Assembly (NCBI GenBank): GCA_945903275.1
Contig: CAMDNW010000005.1
Location: 1 to 64,000 of the forward strand
DNA length: 64,000 nucleotides
Direction of reading: 5' to 3'
Source: Thermoflexus hugenholtzii JAD2
GTDB taxonomy: Bacteria; Chloroflexota; Dehalococcoidia; UBA2979
A model generated the notes under the pieces. The model made no database searches and was not told the origin of the DNA. It was given only the letters and a program-made list of their open reading frames with translations. This document shows, piece after piece, positions 34,346 to 43,210 of the stretch. The first letter of the stretch is position 1. The number at the start of each line of letters is the position of its first letter. Both the position numbers and the translations under genes were made by a program.

Positions 34346-35746
34346 TCAGGAACGTGCGCGGAGAGGCATAACCGTCTCTACGAAGCAGGGGGCGAGACTG
34401 GAGGCTGAGGCGAAGTGGAGATGGAGGTAGGAGGCCCAGATATTGCCGCTGGCGTAGCCGTCGGGACGGGCGTCGGGGGCGAGGGTGTAGGCGGCGCGGG
34501 CTGGTTCGGCGGGGGCATCGAGGGTGGACCAGTGGAATTCGTGGCCGCGGACGGTTTCTCCAAGTGTGATGTGGGGGCCATTGTGCTGGGCGGTGGCGAC
34601 GCGGTACCCGAGGGTGAGTCGGCGCTGCGTCGTTGACATCGATGAGCGGAGTGGTAAGAGACCTGCCATGGCATGCGAGCGTCCATCCTCGGCGGTGAGG
34701 GTTTCGGCGAGGTACATGAGGCCGCCGCACTCGGCGTAGATGGGGAGGCCGCGGGCGGCGGCGTCGCGGAGCGAGGCGAGGAGCTGGGCATTGGCGGCGA
34801 GGCCCTCGGCATAGAGTTCTGGGAAGCCGCCACCTATATATACGCCGCGTGCGTGTGCCGGCAGGGCGGTGTCGCGGAGCGGGCTGAAGGGGATGATCTC
34901 GGCACCGTGCGCTTCGAGCAGGTCGATGTTCTCGGGATACATAAATGAGAACGCCTCGTCGCGGGCGACGGCGATGGTGGTGCGAGCCGGCACGGGATCG
35001 GTAGGCCACGGGGACTCGGCGTATGGCTTGGGTGATGGGGGGTGGGCCTCGGCAGCGATGCGGAGGAGGTGGTCAAGGTCTAGTTGGGTGGCGACGCGCT
35101 CGGTGGCGGCGGTGAAGAAGTCATCGGCGATACGGCCTTCGACAGTGGGGACGAGGCCGAGGTAGCGCTCGGGGAGACGGAGAGCGTCGTTGCGTATGAG
35201 CGCGCCGAGGACGGGGAGACCGGTGCTGGCAGTGATCGGTTCGGCGCAGAGCGCAGCATGATTCGCGCTGCCGACATTGTTTAGGATTACGGCGGCGATA
35301 CGGAGTGTGGGGTCGAAGTGCTGGAAGCCCAGCACCTGCGCAGCAACGCTGCGGGCGGCCTTGGCGGCGTCGACGACGAGGATGACGGGGAGACCGAGTA
35401 GTTTGGCGACCTCGGCTGTGCTGCCTGCTTCGCCTTCGTTTGAGCGTCCGTCATAGAGACCCATAACGCCCTCGACTACGGCGATGTCGGCGTCGCGCGT
35501 GGCGCGGGTGAAGACCTCGCGCAGCGCGTTGTGGGGTAACAGCCACGAGTCGAGGTTGGAGCAGGGGTGGCCGGCGGAGCGGGCATGGTACGAGGGGTCG
35601 ATGTAGTCGGGGCCGACCTTGAAGGGGGCGACGCGGAAGCCTCGATCGCGTAGCGCACCGATGAGGCCAGTGGTGATGGTGGTTTTGCCGGTGCCGGAGG
35701 CGGTACCGGCGATCACGACGCCAGCGAGCGACGTGGCGTGGGTCAT
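34346..35746 (-). CDS. cbiA: Cobyrinate a,c-diamide synthase
   Basis: The ATG at 35746 (MTHATSLAGVVIAGTASG) gives 466 residues, the usual length. The N-terminal P-loop GTASGTGKTT (about 14-23) and KVGPDYIDP belong to the ATP-dependent synthetase half; the C-terminal class I glutamine amidotransferase half has AECGGLMYLAE with the nucleophilic Cys and GHEFHWS with the catalytic His. It amidates the a and c side chains of cobyrinate in cobalamin synthesis or salvage. It overlaps the upstream MFS gene by 4 bases. No other cobalamin gene is in the window. Confidence 0.9.
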   Translation of the reverse strand: MTHATSLAGVVIAGTASGTGKTTITTGLIGALRDRGFRVAPFKVGPDYIDPSYHARSAGHPCSNLDSWLLPHNALREVFTRATRDADIAVVEGVMGLYDGRSNEGEAGSTAEVAKLLGLPVILVVDAAKAARSVAAQVLGFQHFDPTLRIAAVILNNVGSANHAALCAEPITASTGLPVLGALIRNDALRLPERYLGLVPTVEGRIADDFFTAATERVATQLDLDHLLRIAAEAHPPSPKPYAESPWPTDPVPARTTIAVARDEAFSFMYPENIDLLEAHGAEIIPFSPLRDTALPAHARGVYIGGGFPELYAEGLAANAQLLASLRDAAARGLPIYAECGGLMYLAETLTAEDGRSHAMAGLLPLRSSMSTTQRRLTLGYRVATAQHNGPHITLGETVRGHEFHWSTLDAPAEPARAAYTLAPDARPDGYASGNIWASYLHLHFASASSLAPCFVETVMPLRARS

Positions 35747-36996
35747 CGATGGGTCTCGGTTCGGTGTAGGGGGTGCGGGGTGAGGACGACGAAGCGGCTG
35801 TAAGTGATGGCGACGAGGGTAAGGATGCAGGCGGAGCTGAAAAAGAGGATGCGGAGGGCATCGAGGCTTTCCCATGCGAGGCCGAGGAGGGGGCCGAGGG
35901 CGGCACCGAGATCCTGGAAAGTCGCGTAGGCGGAGAGGACAGCGGCACGCCTCGAAGGCGGGGCGAGGTCACCGGCGGCGGTCTGGAGTTGCACTAGCGC
36001 GGCGGCAGCGGAGACGAACGCGACGAGGATCGCGATGAGCGCGAGCCAGAGGGTGGTGGCGAGGGCGAGCACGGCGACGCTGACGGCGGAGATGAGGATG
36101 GCGACTATGGTTCCGGTGACACGACCGACACGGTCAGAGATCGCCCCGGCGATTGGGCCGGTGGTGACATCGCTCAGGCTGCGGAGGCCTAGCATGACGC
36201 CGGTGAAGGCAGCGGCGCCGATTGTGAGGGGTCCTAGCGCAATCTGGTCGCCGTACATGGCACGGAAGTAGAAGCCAAGCGCTGCACCAAGCAAGCCGGC
36301 GGAGACCATGCCGACGACGAGACCGCTGACACTGACGAGCAGCAGGGCGCGATCGCGGAGGACGCGTGCGACCTCGATGAACTCGGCGAGGCTGGAGCGG
36401 GCGGAGGTGGGCGGCCGGGCACCGGGGTGCTGGCGGGTGGCGAAGTGCCATGCGAGGCCGACGAGCGCGGTGACAACGGCGAAGGCGGTGAGGGTGAGAC
36501 GGTGGCCAATGGCCTCGGCGAGGAGGCCGCCGAGGAGCGCGCCGCCGACAGCGCCGGAGCGGGTGACGGCGGTGTACCAGCCCATGAGGCGGCCCCGGTC
36601 GGCATCGGTGGCTTCGTCGAGGACGGTCCACTGGCCGCCGAGGCGCAGGACGGACCAGCAGACGCCCCATGCGCAGCGGGCGGCGAGGAGGAGCCAGAAG
36701 GATGTGAGCCAGCCGTAGGCGGCTGTGATGACGACGGTGGCGGCCATGGCGACGGCGAAGGGGGCGTGGACGCCGTAGCGGTGGAAGAGGACGGCGGCGA
36801 GGGGGTTTGAGAGAAGGCGGATGAAGCGGTTGGCGCTGAGGAGGACGCCGACAGCGGCGATGGAGAGCGTCCAGCGCTGGGGGCTGGCGGGCATGACGGT
36901 GTAGAGCATCTGGTCGCCGAGCAGAGTGACGGCGACGGCGCCGGCAGCGGCGACGATGGGAAGGGGGATGAGGGCGGCGCGGCGGGCGATAGTCAC
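35743..36996 (-). CDS. MFS transporter coupled to cbiA
   Basis: 417 residues with 12 membrane helices. The loop SNPLAAVLFHRYGVH after helix 2 and GRLMGWYTAVTRSGAVGGALLGG in the first half are MFS-1 features. The stop overlaps the cbiA start (ATGA), so both proteins are made from one message; a role in moving a corrinoid, its precursor or cobalt-related compound is a reasonable guess but not shown by sequence. The start ATG at 36996 is the first in frame. Confidence 0.8.
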   Translation of the reverse strand: MTIARRAALIPLPIVAAAGAVAVTLLGDQMLYTVMPASPQRWTLSIAAVGVLLSANRFIRLLSNPLAAVLFHRYGVHAPFAVAMAATVVITAAYGWLTSFWLLLAARCAWGVCWSVLRLGGQWTVLDEATDADRGRLMGWYTAVTRSGAVGGALLGGLLAEAIGHRLTLTAFAVVTALVGLAWHFATRQHPGARPPTSARSSLAEFIEVARVLRDRALLLVSVSGLVVGMVSAGLLGAALGFYFRAMYGDQIALGPLTIGAAAFTGVMLGLRSLSDVTTGPIAGAISDRVGRVTGTIVAILISAVSVAVLALATTLWLALIAILVAFVSAAAALVQLQTAAGDLAPPSRRAAVLSAYATFQDLGAALGPLLGLAWESLDALRILFFSSACILTLVAITYSRFVVLTPHPLHRTETHR

Positions 36997-37143
36997 TCAG
37001 GGACTATACGGGGGTGTAGCCGGCAGGCTAGGAGGGATCGGAGGTGGGATGCGGTGTACGGTGCCCCCGCTTGCACTGCGTTGACGGTCGGCTACGCCTT
37101 GGGGACATGCTCACCACGAGCGGCAGTGGTTTGACGGACTCGT

Positions 37144-37311
37144 TCAGGACGAGTGTGGATTTGGGGTGGGGGTTGCCTCTGGAGCGTGGGTGGCTTCGGT
37201 TGGTTGGGAGGTGCGGCGGGCGCGCCAGTTGATGATGGCGGTGCGGGCGGTGCGGCCGAAGGGGGCGAGGGCGGCCATTAGGGGTAGCCAGATGTGGACG
37301 GGGCAGGACAT
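37144..37311 (-). CDS. Possible small protein (55 residues) after the OYE gene
   Basis: An ATG at 37311 with GAGG upstream opens MSCPVHIWLPLMAALAPFGR, a short hydrophobic stretch, followed by a basic segment (NWRARR) and a Pro/Thr-rich tail. It starts 29 bases past the OYE stop, so it could be the last gene of that transcript. The stop falls in an inverted repeat (ACTCGT-TCAGG-ACGAGT) that may be part of a REP-like element spanning about 37110-37160, so the tail may be accidental. Confidence 0.35.
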   Translation of the reverse strand: MSCPVHIWLPLMAALAPFGRTARTAIINWRARRTSQPTEATHAPEATPTPNPHSS

Positions 37312-37340
37312 TGCGGTGGCCTCGTGTTCCTCGGAGGGGG

Positions 37341-38408
37341 TTAGCGGCGAGCGCGCTGGTACTGGAGGGGCCAGTCCATGTCGGCACGGAGTTCGGCGGC
37401 GGCGTGGAGGGGGAAGTAGGGATCGCGGAGTTCTTCACGCGCCATGAAGATGGCGTCGGCGTCGCCGCCGGCAACGATAGCCTCGGCGTGTGCGGCGGTG
37501 GTGATGAGGCCGACCGCGCCGGTGGGGATGGCTGCATGTTCACGGATGGCGCGGGCGAAGTGCACCTGATAGCCGGGGTAGGGGTGCAGTTGCTGGTGGG
37601 GGAGGTTACCACCAGATGAGGCGTCGATGAGGTCGACGCCGACGGCCTTGAGGCGCTTGCTCAACTCGATGGTCTGTTCGAGATCCCAGCCATCGGTGAC
37701 GTACTCGCTGGTAGAGAGGCGGACGAAGATCGGGATGCCAGCGGGGATCGACTCGCGAATGGCGCGTGCGACTTCGATGGCGATGCGGGTGCGGCCATCG
37801 AAGTCGCCGCCGTACTGATCTGTGCGCTGGTTGGTGAAGGGAGAGAGAAACTCGGCGATGAGGTAGCCGTGCGCCTCGTGAATCTCGATGGCGCGGAAGC
37901 CTGCGGCGACGGCGCGACGCGCGCCCTCGGCGAAGGCCTCAACGATGCCGTGGACATCGGCGGTGGTGAGTTCGCGAGGGGCGGGGTAGCCCTCGGTGTA
38001 GGCGATAGCGCTGGGGGCGACTGCCTGCCATGCGCCACTGGCGTCGTCGAGGGGGCCGGTGCCGTCCCACGGGCGCATGGTGGAGGACTTTCGCCCGGCG
38101 TGTGCGAGTTGGATGGCGGGCACTGCTCCGTGCTCGGCGATGAAGCGGACGATGGGCTTCCATGCCTCGACCTGCGCGTCGGACCAGATACCGGTGTCGG
38201 CGAGGGAGATACGGCCCTCGGCGGTGACAGCGGTCGCTTCGGTCATGACGAGGCCAGCACCGCCGACGGCGCGGGAGCCGAGGTGGACGAGGTGCCAGTC
38301 GGTGGCGAGGCCGTCAGGAGTTGCGGAGTATTGGCACATGGGGGAGACCCAGAGGCGGTTGCGGGCCTCGACATCGCGGAGAGCAAAGGAGGTGAAGAGG
38401 TCGCTCAC
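37341..38408 (-). CDS. NADH:flavin oxidoreductase, YqjM-like old yellow enzyme
   Basis: 355 residues forming one FMN-binding TIM barrel. YqjM-class marks are NRLWVSPMCQYSA at the N-terminus (with the Cys that tunes FMN), QLAHAGRKSS near 110, EIHEAHGYLIAEFLSPFTNQRTD near 180 with the substrate-binding HxxH-type pair, and a C-terminal phosphate-binding TxxHAEAIVAGG. These enzymes reduce activated C=C bonds of enones and similar compounds using NAD(P)H. It is convergently or independently placed next to the MFS-cbiA operon. Confidence 0.9.
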   Translation of the reverse strand: MSDLFTSFALRDVEARNRLWVSPMCQYSATPDGLATDWHLVHLGSRAVGGAGLVMTEATAVTAEGRISLADTGIWSDAQVEAWKPIVRFIAEHGAVPAIQLAHAGRKSSTMRPWDGTGPLDDASGAWQAVAPSAIAYTEGYPAPRELTTADVHGIVEAFAEGARRAVAAGFRAIEIHEAHGYLIAEFLSPFTNQRTDQYGGDFDGRTRIAIEVARAIRESIPAGIPIFVRLSTSEYVTDGWDLEQTIELSKRLKAVGVDLIDASSGGNLPHQQLHPYPGYQVHFARAIREHAAIPTGAVGLITTAAHAEAIVAGGDADAIFMAREELRDPYFPLHAAAELRADMDWPLQYQRARR

Positions 38409-38465
38409 GGGGGGGGGGCTCCTGGGATGCTAGGGGGCAGGTTCGTCGTGGCGAGTATCGCATGT

Positions 38466-38508
38466 GCGGCGACAGCGGCGACAGCGGCGACAGCGGCGAA
38501 GCATACCG
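38466..38508. repeat. 9-bp tandem repeat
   Basis: GCGGCGACA repeats four times perfectly, followed by a partial fifth unit, just upstream of the orphan adaptor gene. A run of ten G lies nearby at about 38408. Confidence 0.85.
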
Positions 38509-38567
38509 GTCGTGATAGGATGCGGCGCGATACCGGGGGATAGGCTGAGCAAGCTGAGGCGATTGTG

Positions 38568-39905
38568 ATGCGTACGTTCTGGCGAGGTGCGGTGGGTAGT
38601 CTCGCGGTTTACATACTGCTGGCGTTCACGGCGCTCGTGGTTGCCTCGGGGTGTACCGAGGAGAAAGAGGCGCCGAGCGCGCCTGTGAGCGTGCCCACGC
38701 CGGTGCAGCAGGCGCTACCGGCGACGGTGGGGTCGATGCTGGGGTCGTACTCGGGGGGTGTGGTCGCGATCCAGCAGGTGAGCCTGTCGCCGCGGATGAG
38801 CGGGCAGATCGTCGCGTTGCATGTGGATGTGGGGAGTGAGGTGCGTGCGGGCGACGCGCTGGCGGTGCTCGACGCAGGAGTGCTGCAGGCGCAGTTGTTC
38901 CAGGCACAGGCCGCGTTGCAGTCGGCGCAGGCGCGACTGGAGCAGATATTGGCGGGGCCGCGCGCGTCAGATCTCGCGTCGGCGCGATCGGCGCTGGAGG
39001 CGGCGGAGACCAAGTTGATGTTGATGCTGAATCCGTCAGCGGTCGATGTGGCGGTGGCAGAGGCGGCGCTTGCTTCCGCGCAGGCGTCGGCGCAGAACGC
39101 AGAGTCGGCAGTGGCGAACGCGCGGTCGGCGTTGCTGGGACACATTTTCGCAGCGTGCGCCACGTTCACGTCGGTTGGTGTGCCGTGCAGTAACGTCGTG
39201 TTGCCGATGCCGCAAGGTGTGGTGGACGGTATCTCGAGTTCGTTGACGAGCAAGGTGGGGGTGATCGACGCGGCGATCGGTGCGCGGACGGTCGCGATGC
39301 TGAACGCGAACGAGAGCCTCAAATCGGCGCTAGTGAGCGTCACAGTGGCGGAAGCCGCGTTGCGTGCCGCGCAGGTGAAGCGTGAGGCAGTGAGGAATCC
39401 GCTAGCGGTGGAGTTGGCGGCGCAGCGATCGGCGGTTGAGCAAGCGCGTGGGAACCTCGAAGCCAGACAGCAGCCGAGTACCGAGGCGGATGTGCAGGCG
39501 GCGCGGGCGGGAGTGGCACAGGCGCAGGCCTCGCTGGCGGTGGCGCGGGCGAACGTTGAACAGACGGTGATCGCCGCGCCGTTTGACGGCACGATCGCGC
39601 AGCGAATGCTCAGCGCGGGTGCAGTCGCGACGGCGCAGACGCCGGTGTTCACGCTGGTCGGGCGCGCGGTGGAGATTCGACTGGCAGTGGAAGACAACAT
39701 TGCCGCGCGGGTGCGGCGCGGCGATAAGGCGGACGTGTCAGTGTCCGCGGTACCTGGCAAGAGTTTTGGTGGTGAGGTATCGATCGTGTCGCCGATTGCT
39801 GATGCGCGAACGCATCTGGTGGATGTGCATGTGTTGGTGCGCGATCCCGAGGTGCTGTTGAAGCCTGGAATGGCGGCGCGAGTGGTGCTGACGGCAGCCC
39901 GCTAG
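38568..39905 (+). CDS. Orphan RND-type adaptor lipoprotein with Cys-pair insert
   Basis: ATG at 38568 has GAGG eight bases upstream (a GTG precedes it directly). A signal peptide with lipobox VASGC makes this a membrane-anchored lipoprotein. Then come lipoyl half (VDVGSEVRAGDALAVLD), a long Ala/Gln hairpin, second lipoyl half (AAPFDGTIAQRMLSAGA) and barrel domains. It is a paralogue of the RND adaptor at 24838 and shares the hairpin-tip insert with two Cys (AACATF...GVPCSN, about residues 198 and 208 of the long ORF). No permease gene is adjacent. Confidence 0.85.
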   Translation: MRTFWRGAVGSLAVYILLAFTALVVASGCTEEKEAPSAPVSVPTPVQQALPATVGSMLGSYSGGVVAIQQVSLSPRMSGQIVALHVDVGSEVRAGDALAVLDAGVLQAQLFQAQAALQSAQARLEQILAGPRASDLASARSALEAAETKLMLMLNPSAVDVAVAEAALASAQASAQNAESAVANARSALLGHIFAACATFTSVGVPCSNVVLPMPQGVVDGISSSLTSKVGVIDAAIGARTVAMLNANESLKSALVSVTVAEAALRAAQVKREAVRNPLAVELAAQRSAVEQARGNLEARQQPSTEADVQAARAGVAQAQASLAVARANVEQTVIAAPFDGTIAQRMLSAGAVATAQTPVFTLVGRAVEIRLAVEDNIAARVRRGDKADVSVSAVPGKSFGGEVSIVSPIADARTHLVDVHVLVRDPEVLLKPGMAARVVLTAAR

Positions 39906-39921
39906 GGAAGCGTGCCGCGCA

Positions 39922-40839
39922 TTACGGTGAACGTGTGACGCGCGCTGGGCATGTCGCGGGCCACGATGTGTCGACGATCTGCCAGCGGTCATCCACCTGC
40001 TGCACTGGGAACACGACTGAACGTGCGGTTTGAATGCCGCCGGCCGGGAAGGACTCCGAGACGCGTACGCGCATCTCGGCGGTTGTGTCGCGGCGGGTGG
40101 TGAGCTCGAGGACAGCGCGCATAGCGTTGCTCTCACGCAGGCTGATGGCCTCGCGGATGGCGTCCCGGCATTGCGGGGCAAGTGACGCTGGCAGCGACGT
40201 GAGGGCGGCGATGAAATCACGGTCGGCGACGGCGCGGACATAGTCCTGGACGGTGCGTTCCGGGCTGCTTGCGGGAAACACGGGCGCGCTGCTGCCGACC
40301 ATGGCGATGTGAATCTCGGTTGGGACGGTGGGTGCAGTGACGCAGTTGGCGCGTGACCATGCGTTGACCCGCGTGCCGGCGTTGCGGAGTGCGTCCTGCA
40401 CGGCAGGGTCGATTTCGATTGCGGTCAAGTTGTAGCCGTTGCGGATGATGATATCGGCGTAGTCCGACCAGACGACTGCGTACGTATAGAACTCGCGTCC
40501 CGCGCCGGGTGGCGCGGTCTCCCGGAGTGACCAGACGAAGGCGGTGGTGGCATCAAAGTTGGTGGTGAGTGTGGGAGGCGTGTTGGCTGGTGCGGTCGCG
40601 AACTCCATGGCGCGGCCCTCGAGGCTCGCCCAGTGGTCGCAGAAGTTTGTGTGGAGCACCGATACAGCAGCGACACGATGGCTTCGGCGGATGGTCATGA
40701 CGCCCTTGTCGTCTGCCACCGCCATCGATGTGATGGTTTCGACCGGCACTTCCCTCCGGCAGGCCATAAGGAAGAGTGCAAGGGCGAGTACGGCGCTGTA
40801 CTGGAGTAGCCGGCTGAGTGTGGGGATGTGGCCGTGCAC
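39922..40839 (-). CDS. Lipoprotein of unknown function
   Basis: A GTG at 40839 with GAGAGGA upstream opens a lipoprotein signal (LLQYSAVLALALFLMAC), whereas the ATG at 40923 adds a non-homologous stretch. The mature protein of about 280 residues has two parts: an N-terminal half (SVLHTNFCDHWASLEGR, FYTYAVVWSDYADIIIRNGYN) and a C-terminal half resembling a DUF4878/NTF2-like fold (TVQDYVRAVADRDFIAALTSLP). No catalytic motif is visible. It is convergent with the orphan adaptor gene (17 bases between stops). Confidence 0.65.
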   Translation of the reverse strand: MHGHIPTLSRLLQYSAVLALALFLMACRREVPVETITSMAVADDKGVMTIRRSHRVAAVSVLHTNFCDHWASLEGRAMEFATAPANTPPTLTTNFDATTAFVWSLRETAPPGAGREFYTYAVVWSDYADIIIRNGYNLTAIEIDPAVQDALRNAGTRVNAWSRANCVTAPTVPTEIHIAMVGSSAPVFPASSPERTVQDYVRAVADRDFIAALTSLPASLAPQCRDAIREAISLRESNAMRAVLELTTRRDTTAEMRVRVSESFPAGGIQTARSVVFPVQQVDDRWQIVDTSWPATCPARVTRSP

Positions 40840-40941
40840 GCCAGTCGTCCTCTCGTGGCCTTGCGCGGGAGATGGCTGGCCCCGCGAGGGGACTCTACCA
40901 CGAGCATAATGATGCGCTGCCAAGGCAGCCGGGCGGGGTGG

Positions 40942-41448
40942 CTAGGGAGCAGCCTCGATCAGTGTGTCGCGGAGGAAGCGGAGGGTGTGGGTGGTGAAGG
41001 CGGCCATATTCTCGCCGCGATCGGCGAGGCCAGTCTCGATGCGAGTGGTGCGGGGGAGGGGGCCGGCGACAGCGATGGTGGTGCGGCCGGGAGGCGCACC
41101 GGAGCGGCCGGAAGTTGGGCCAGCGAGACCGGCCTCGCCGATGGCCCAGGTGGCGTTGAGGCGGACGCGCATCGCTTCGGCGAGGGCGGCGAGCATCTCG
41201 GGTGTGGTGCCTTGGTAGTTGGTGTAGAGGTCACGGGACATGCCAGCGAGGGCTACGCGCGAGTCGATGGTGTAGAGGACGCCGCCGCCCTTGTAGTAGT
41301 GGGAGGCACCGGCGACCCAGAGGAGAGCGGCAGAGACGAGGCCGCCGGTGGTGGATTCCGCGACGGCGACGGTCTCGCTTCGGTTCGTGAGGAGGTCGGC
41401 GATTTCCTGTGCGAGGGCTTGCTGATCGGAGTCGAGGAATGTGGTCAT
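40942..41448 (-). CDS. pncC: CinA C-terminal / nicotinamide-nucleotide amidase-like protein
   Basis: ATG at 41448 (MTTFLDSDQQALAQ) gives 168 residues, the normal length of stand-alone PncC. The active-site helix VAVAESTTGGLVSAAL and the YKGGGVLYTIDSR segment are the CinA_C signature; GEAGLAGPTSGR near 115 corresponds to the family GIAGPxG loop, here shifted to GLAGPTSG. PncC deamidates nicotinamide mononucleotide in pyridine nucleotide recycling. The residue change in the glycine loop means activity should be checked rather than assumed. Confidence 0.8.
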   Translation of the reverse strand: MTTFLDSDQQALAQEIADLLTNRSETVAVAESTTGGLVSAALLWVAGASHYYKGGGVLYTIDSRVALAGMSRDLYTNYQGTTPEMLAALAEAMRVRLNATWAIGEAGLAGPTSGRSGAPPGRTTIAVAGPLPRTTRIETGLADRGENMAAFTTHTLRFLRDTLIEAAP

Positions 41449-41564
41449 GCAGGGAGGATAGCGGGCGGGTGCGTGCAGCGGGTAACAGCCGCGATGGTGT
41501 AACGGATGCGTGACATGGCGGTGGATAGCGTCTGTGCAACGAGTCACTCAGGGGTGGAAGTCAA

Positions 41565-41723
41565 ATGATGACTGAACGTGTACCGCCCGCGAAACCCGCC
41601 GAGCAGGCAGAGCCCGGCAATCCGGCTCAGCAGGCGCAGCCTGCGAAGCCGATGCAGGAGCCGAAAGCGGGAGCGCAGATGCAGCAGGCACCGCGTCCGC
41701 CCGCGGAAGTAGCGCAACCCTAG
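41565..41723 (+). CDS. Possible Pro/Ala/Gln-rich small protein (52 residues)
   Basis: Tandem ATGs at 41565 and 41568 follow a purine-rich GGGGTGGAAG. The translation is almost only P, A, Q, E, K (MTERVPPAKPAEQAEPG...). It ends 31 bases before a strong hairpin. The composition resembles the next small gene. Low complexity in a GC-rich genome makes chance possible. Confidence 0.35.
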   Translation: MMTERVPPAKPAEQAEPGNPAQQAQPAKPMQEPKAGAQMQQAPRPPAEVAQP

Positions 41724-41753
41724 CCGCACGGTTGGGAGACTGGGCTTGCTTGA

Positions 41754-41809
41754 GCTGAACGGCTCCGCCGGAGCAGCGAGGAAGCGCTTCGCTGGCGGTA
41801 CCGTTCAGC
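41754..41809 (+). other. Long imperfect hairpin
   Basis: GCTGAACGG and CCGTTCAGC close a 56-base element; inside, CCGCC pairs with GGCGG and AGCGA with TCGCT. It could be a terminator for the small ORF before it or a small structured RNA. Confidence 0.4.
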
Positions 41810-41921
41810 AACGTGGTGCGTCCGATGTCTCGCTTGACGGGCCGAATGATGAGACGCTAAGGGCGGATGCCGCCAGATTGCAGCCGCCGAGTGTGGCCAG
41901 CGTGGCGCCCTGAGGAGCGTG

Positions 41922-42209
41922 ATGCCCCGACGACCAAACTTTTCCTATGAACGATCGCAGCGTGAGGCGGCGAAAGCGGCGAAGCGCAACGCGAAGCGTG
42001 AGTCGCGCATGAGCGGCAATGCGTCGCCGGATGAGCCGCCCGTGGGCAGCGTAGACGGCGCTGTCTCGGATGCCGGGAACGCTGCCGCGCCGGATAGCGT
42101 CGATGGCACAGGCGAGCCCGCATCCGAGCGCAGAGCGCCGGATGTCGTCGCGCCTGATGCGCCGCCGCCGCACCGCACCGCACAGGACTCGCTCGCAGGT
42201 CGCGAGTAG
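41922..42209 (+). CDS. Small basic/acidic protein of a conserved hypothetical type
   Basis: ATG at 41922 with GAGGAG six bases upstream. The first 30 residues (MPRRPNFSYERSQREAAKAA) are strongly basic and helical and match a widespread class of small bacterial proteins beginning MPRRP-x-[YF]-x-[FY]-ER; the remaining 65 residues are acidic, Pro-rich and probably disordered. The function is unknown. It is about 150 bases upstream of the Cys-cluster protein gene on the same strand. Confidence 0.6.
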   Translation: MPRRPNFSYERSQREAAKAAKRNAKRESRMSGNASPDEPPVGSVDGAVSDAGNAAAPDSVDGTGEPASERRAPDVVAPDAPPPHRTAQDSLAGRE

Positions 42210-42361
42210 GGGCTGATGCCGGTTGTATCCGCGCTGCCTCGCGAAACTCGGTCCAGCACCGCTGGCGTAGGAGCGAGCGAGTCGGCACGATGATCCAGTT
42301 CGGCGGCTCTGCTAGGCTCGACGGCGGAGCATTGAGGCACGCAGCTGGGCAGGATTTCGCG

Positions 42362-43114
42362 ATGCAACTGAACCGTACACTCAGGAAACTGCGGAACGCG
42401 CACGACCGCGAGACGCCGGAGATGTTCGAGTACGACCCGAAGACATCGGGGCCCCCGGAGAACGTGCGGTACATGACGCTCACCGAGGCGAAGTCACTCG
42501 AATGCAACCTATGCGGGGGCTGCTGCGGGTCGGCGGAGACTGATGCTGACGACCTGCGCGCGTACACGTTTGGCCCGATTGGCAAGCGGCAGTGGGCGCA
42601 TTTGAATGGTGGCGAGCCGCTGATCATCCCGCTCACGCCATCCGGCAAGCCTCGTGCGTGGCAGTCGAGGGATGCGGAGGCGAAGACGCCGCCGCCGTTT
42701 CAATGCGCGGCGCTCTCGCACGCAGGGGACGGCACAACGCGATGTGCGCTCTGGCAGTCGCGACGACCGCCGCAGTGTGATGAGTTCCCGATCAACGCAT
42801 CGCACTACCCGGCGGAGTTGCAAGCCGGGGCGTATCTGCTGTTGAACACGAAGTACCAGCGCGTGTGCACGTGGGTTGATGTGCTGGTTTGCCCAGACGA
42901 CTCGGTGGTTCTCGGCTGGCGGAAGGCGGACGGGACCTTGCGGCGGCGACTCTCGGACGACCGCTGGGAGTACGTGAGCTACGTGTTCAGCGAGGCGTAC
43001 TGCGACCTATTCGAGATTGGCGAAGTGCACACACTGCGCGAGTGGCGCGCGATCCGCCAGGCGGAGGCGCAGTGGCGTTTGACTCCATCTGCGTCGACCG
43101 GAGCGCGTCGATGA
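42362..43114 (+). CDS. YkgJ-like Cys-cluster (metal-chelating) protein
   Basis: Starting at 42362 (MQLNRTLRKLRNAHDRETPE) gives 250 residues; the ORF extends 24 residues further without homology. The Cys set is CNLCGGCCG near 66, CAAL near 133, CALW near 146 and CDEFP near 158, the spacing seen in the YkgJ (CxxCxxCC) family, thought to bind iron-sulfur or zinc. The C-terminal half (KYQRVCTWVDVLVCPDDSVVLGW) has two more Cys and a beta-rich character. The function is unknown; no partner is obvious. Confidence 0.6.
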   Translation: MQLNRTLRKLRNAHDRETPEMFEYDPKTSGPPENVRYMTLTEAKSLECNLCGGCCGSAETDADDLRAYTFGPIGKRQWAHLNGGEPLIIPLTPSGKPRAWQSRDAEAKTPPPFQCAALSHAGDGTTRCALWQSRRPPQCDEFPINASHYPAELQAGAYLLLNTKYQRVCTWVDVLVCPDDSVVLGWRKADGTLRRRLSDDRWEYVSYVFSEAYCDLFEIGEVHTLREWRAIRQAEAQWRLTPSASTGARR

Positions 43115-43210
43115 GCTAGGAGACGCACGCACGAGAAATTCAGGACATCAGTAACTGGTGGTTGAGGCAGTGCAATCGATGTAGGCTACTCGAGCAGCTC
43201 GGGAGGCCAC

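Noticed and set aside
37028-37612. 194-residue minus-strand ORF
   Set aside because: It overlaps the 3' part of the OYE gene in another frame and shows only Ser/Pro/Thr/Arg-rich sequence.
38466-38508. CRISPR-like array
   Set aside because: The 9-bp units are directly joined with no spacers; it is a simple tandem repeat.
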